Source: Neoarius graeffei
Taxonomy: Eukaryota > Chordata > Actinopteri > Siluriformes > Ariidae
NCBI RefSeq assembly: GCF_027579695.1
Contig: NC_083577.1
Location: 54,433,283-54,497,282 of the forward strand
DNA: 64,000 nt
Direction: 5' to 3'
The translations under genes and the position numbers were made by a program. The notes under the pieces are model-generated. The model had not been told where the DNA came from. It worked only from the letters and a program-made list of their open reading frames with translations, and made no database searches. How positions within the stretch are numbered: the stretch's first letter is position 1; each line of letters starts with the position of its first letter. Of the stretch, positions 63,940-64,000 are shown in pieces.

Positions 63940-64000
63940 GTGAGGACCATGACTTTTTTTTTTTTTTCCCCAGGGCTTTTCCTGCCCCCTTTATTAATCT
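63940..64000. other. usp9x intron 20 (start)
   Basis: T-rich sequence to the window edge with no further exon. Confidence 0.8.

Overview
The window is teleost fish nuclear DNA, judged from intron-bearing USP9X-type protein sequence and a repeat complement typical of bony fish: DANA/HE1-like tRNA-derived SINEs, several Tc1-like families, hAT elements, Harbinger-like and TTAA-flanked MITEs, and an L2-type LINE tail. I cannot place the species from sequence alone.

Layout. Bases 1 to about 28,000 hold no host gene that I can recognise. They are layered mobile elements: nested Tc1/SINE/MITE/LINE insertions (1.7-10 kb), two same-orientation Tc1 copies (10.5-14.4 kb), a microsatellite-packed element (15.2-17.4 kb), an intron-containing IS630/Tc1-type transposon with an inverted partial copy beside it (17.7-21.4 kb), a hAT element (21.5-23.3 kb) and a head-to-tail SINE array (25.6-27.6 kb).

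From about 28.4 kb to the end of the window runs one gene on the + strand, usp9x (ubiquitin-specific peptidase 9). I can place a probable 5' UTR exon with its donor at 28,562, a mixed UTR/coding exon with the start codon at 32,329, and 18 further coding exons. Together they encode the first 1,013 residues of a protein that is about 2,550-2,570 residues in mammals. All splice sites used are GT-AG and the reading frame is continuous. The encoded part is the N-terminal helical repeat scaffold plus the ubiquitin-like domain (last complete exon pair). The catalytic cysteine peptidase domain lies beyond the right edge.

The introns are full of transposons, many with readable target-site duplications. 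They include three hAT elements with perfect 8-bp duplications, Harbinger-like MITEs carrying the start of a MADF/Myb-like protein, two TTAA elements carrying a THAP zinc-finger fragment (Kolobok-like), a hAT-like element carrying the Walker A part of a RecQ-like helicase, and long near-perfect palindromes at 38.0 and 62.0 kb.

The most worthwhile leads are a candidate 36-nt in-frame cassette exon of usp9x at 54,837-54,872, the helicase-carrying and THAP-carrying elements, the IS630-like inverted duplication, and a SINE/MITE chimera present in two SINE copies.
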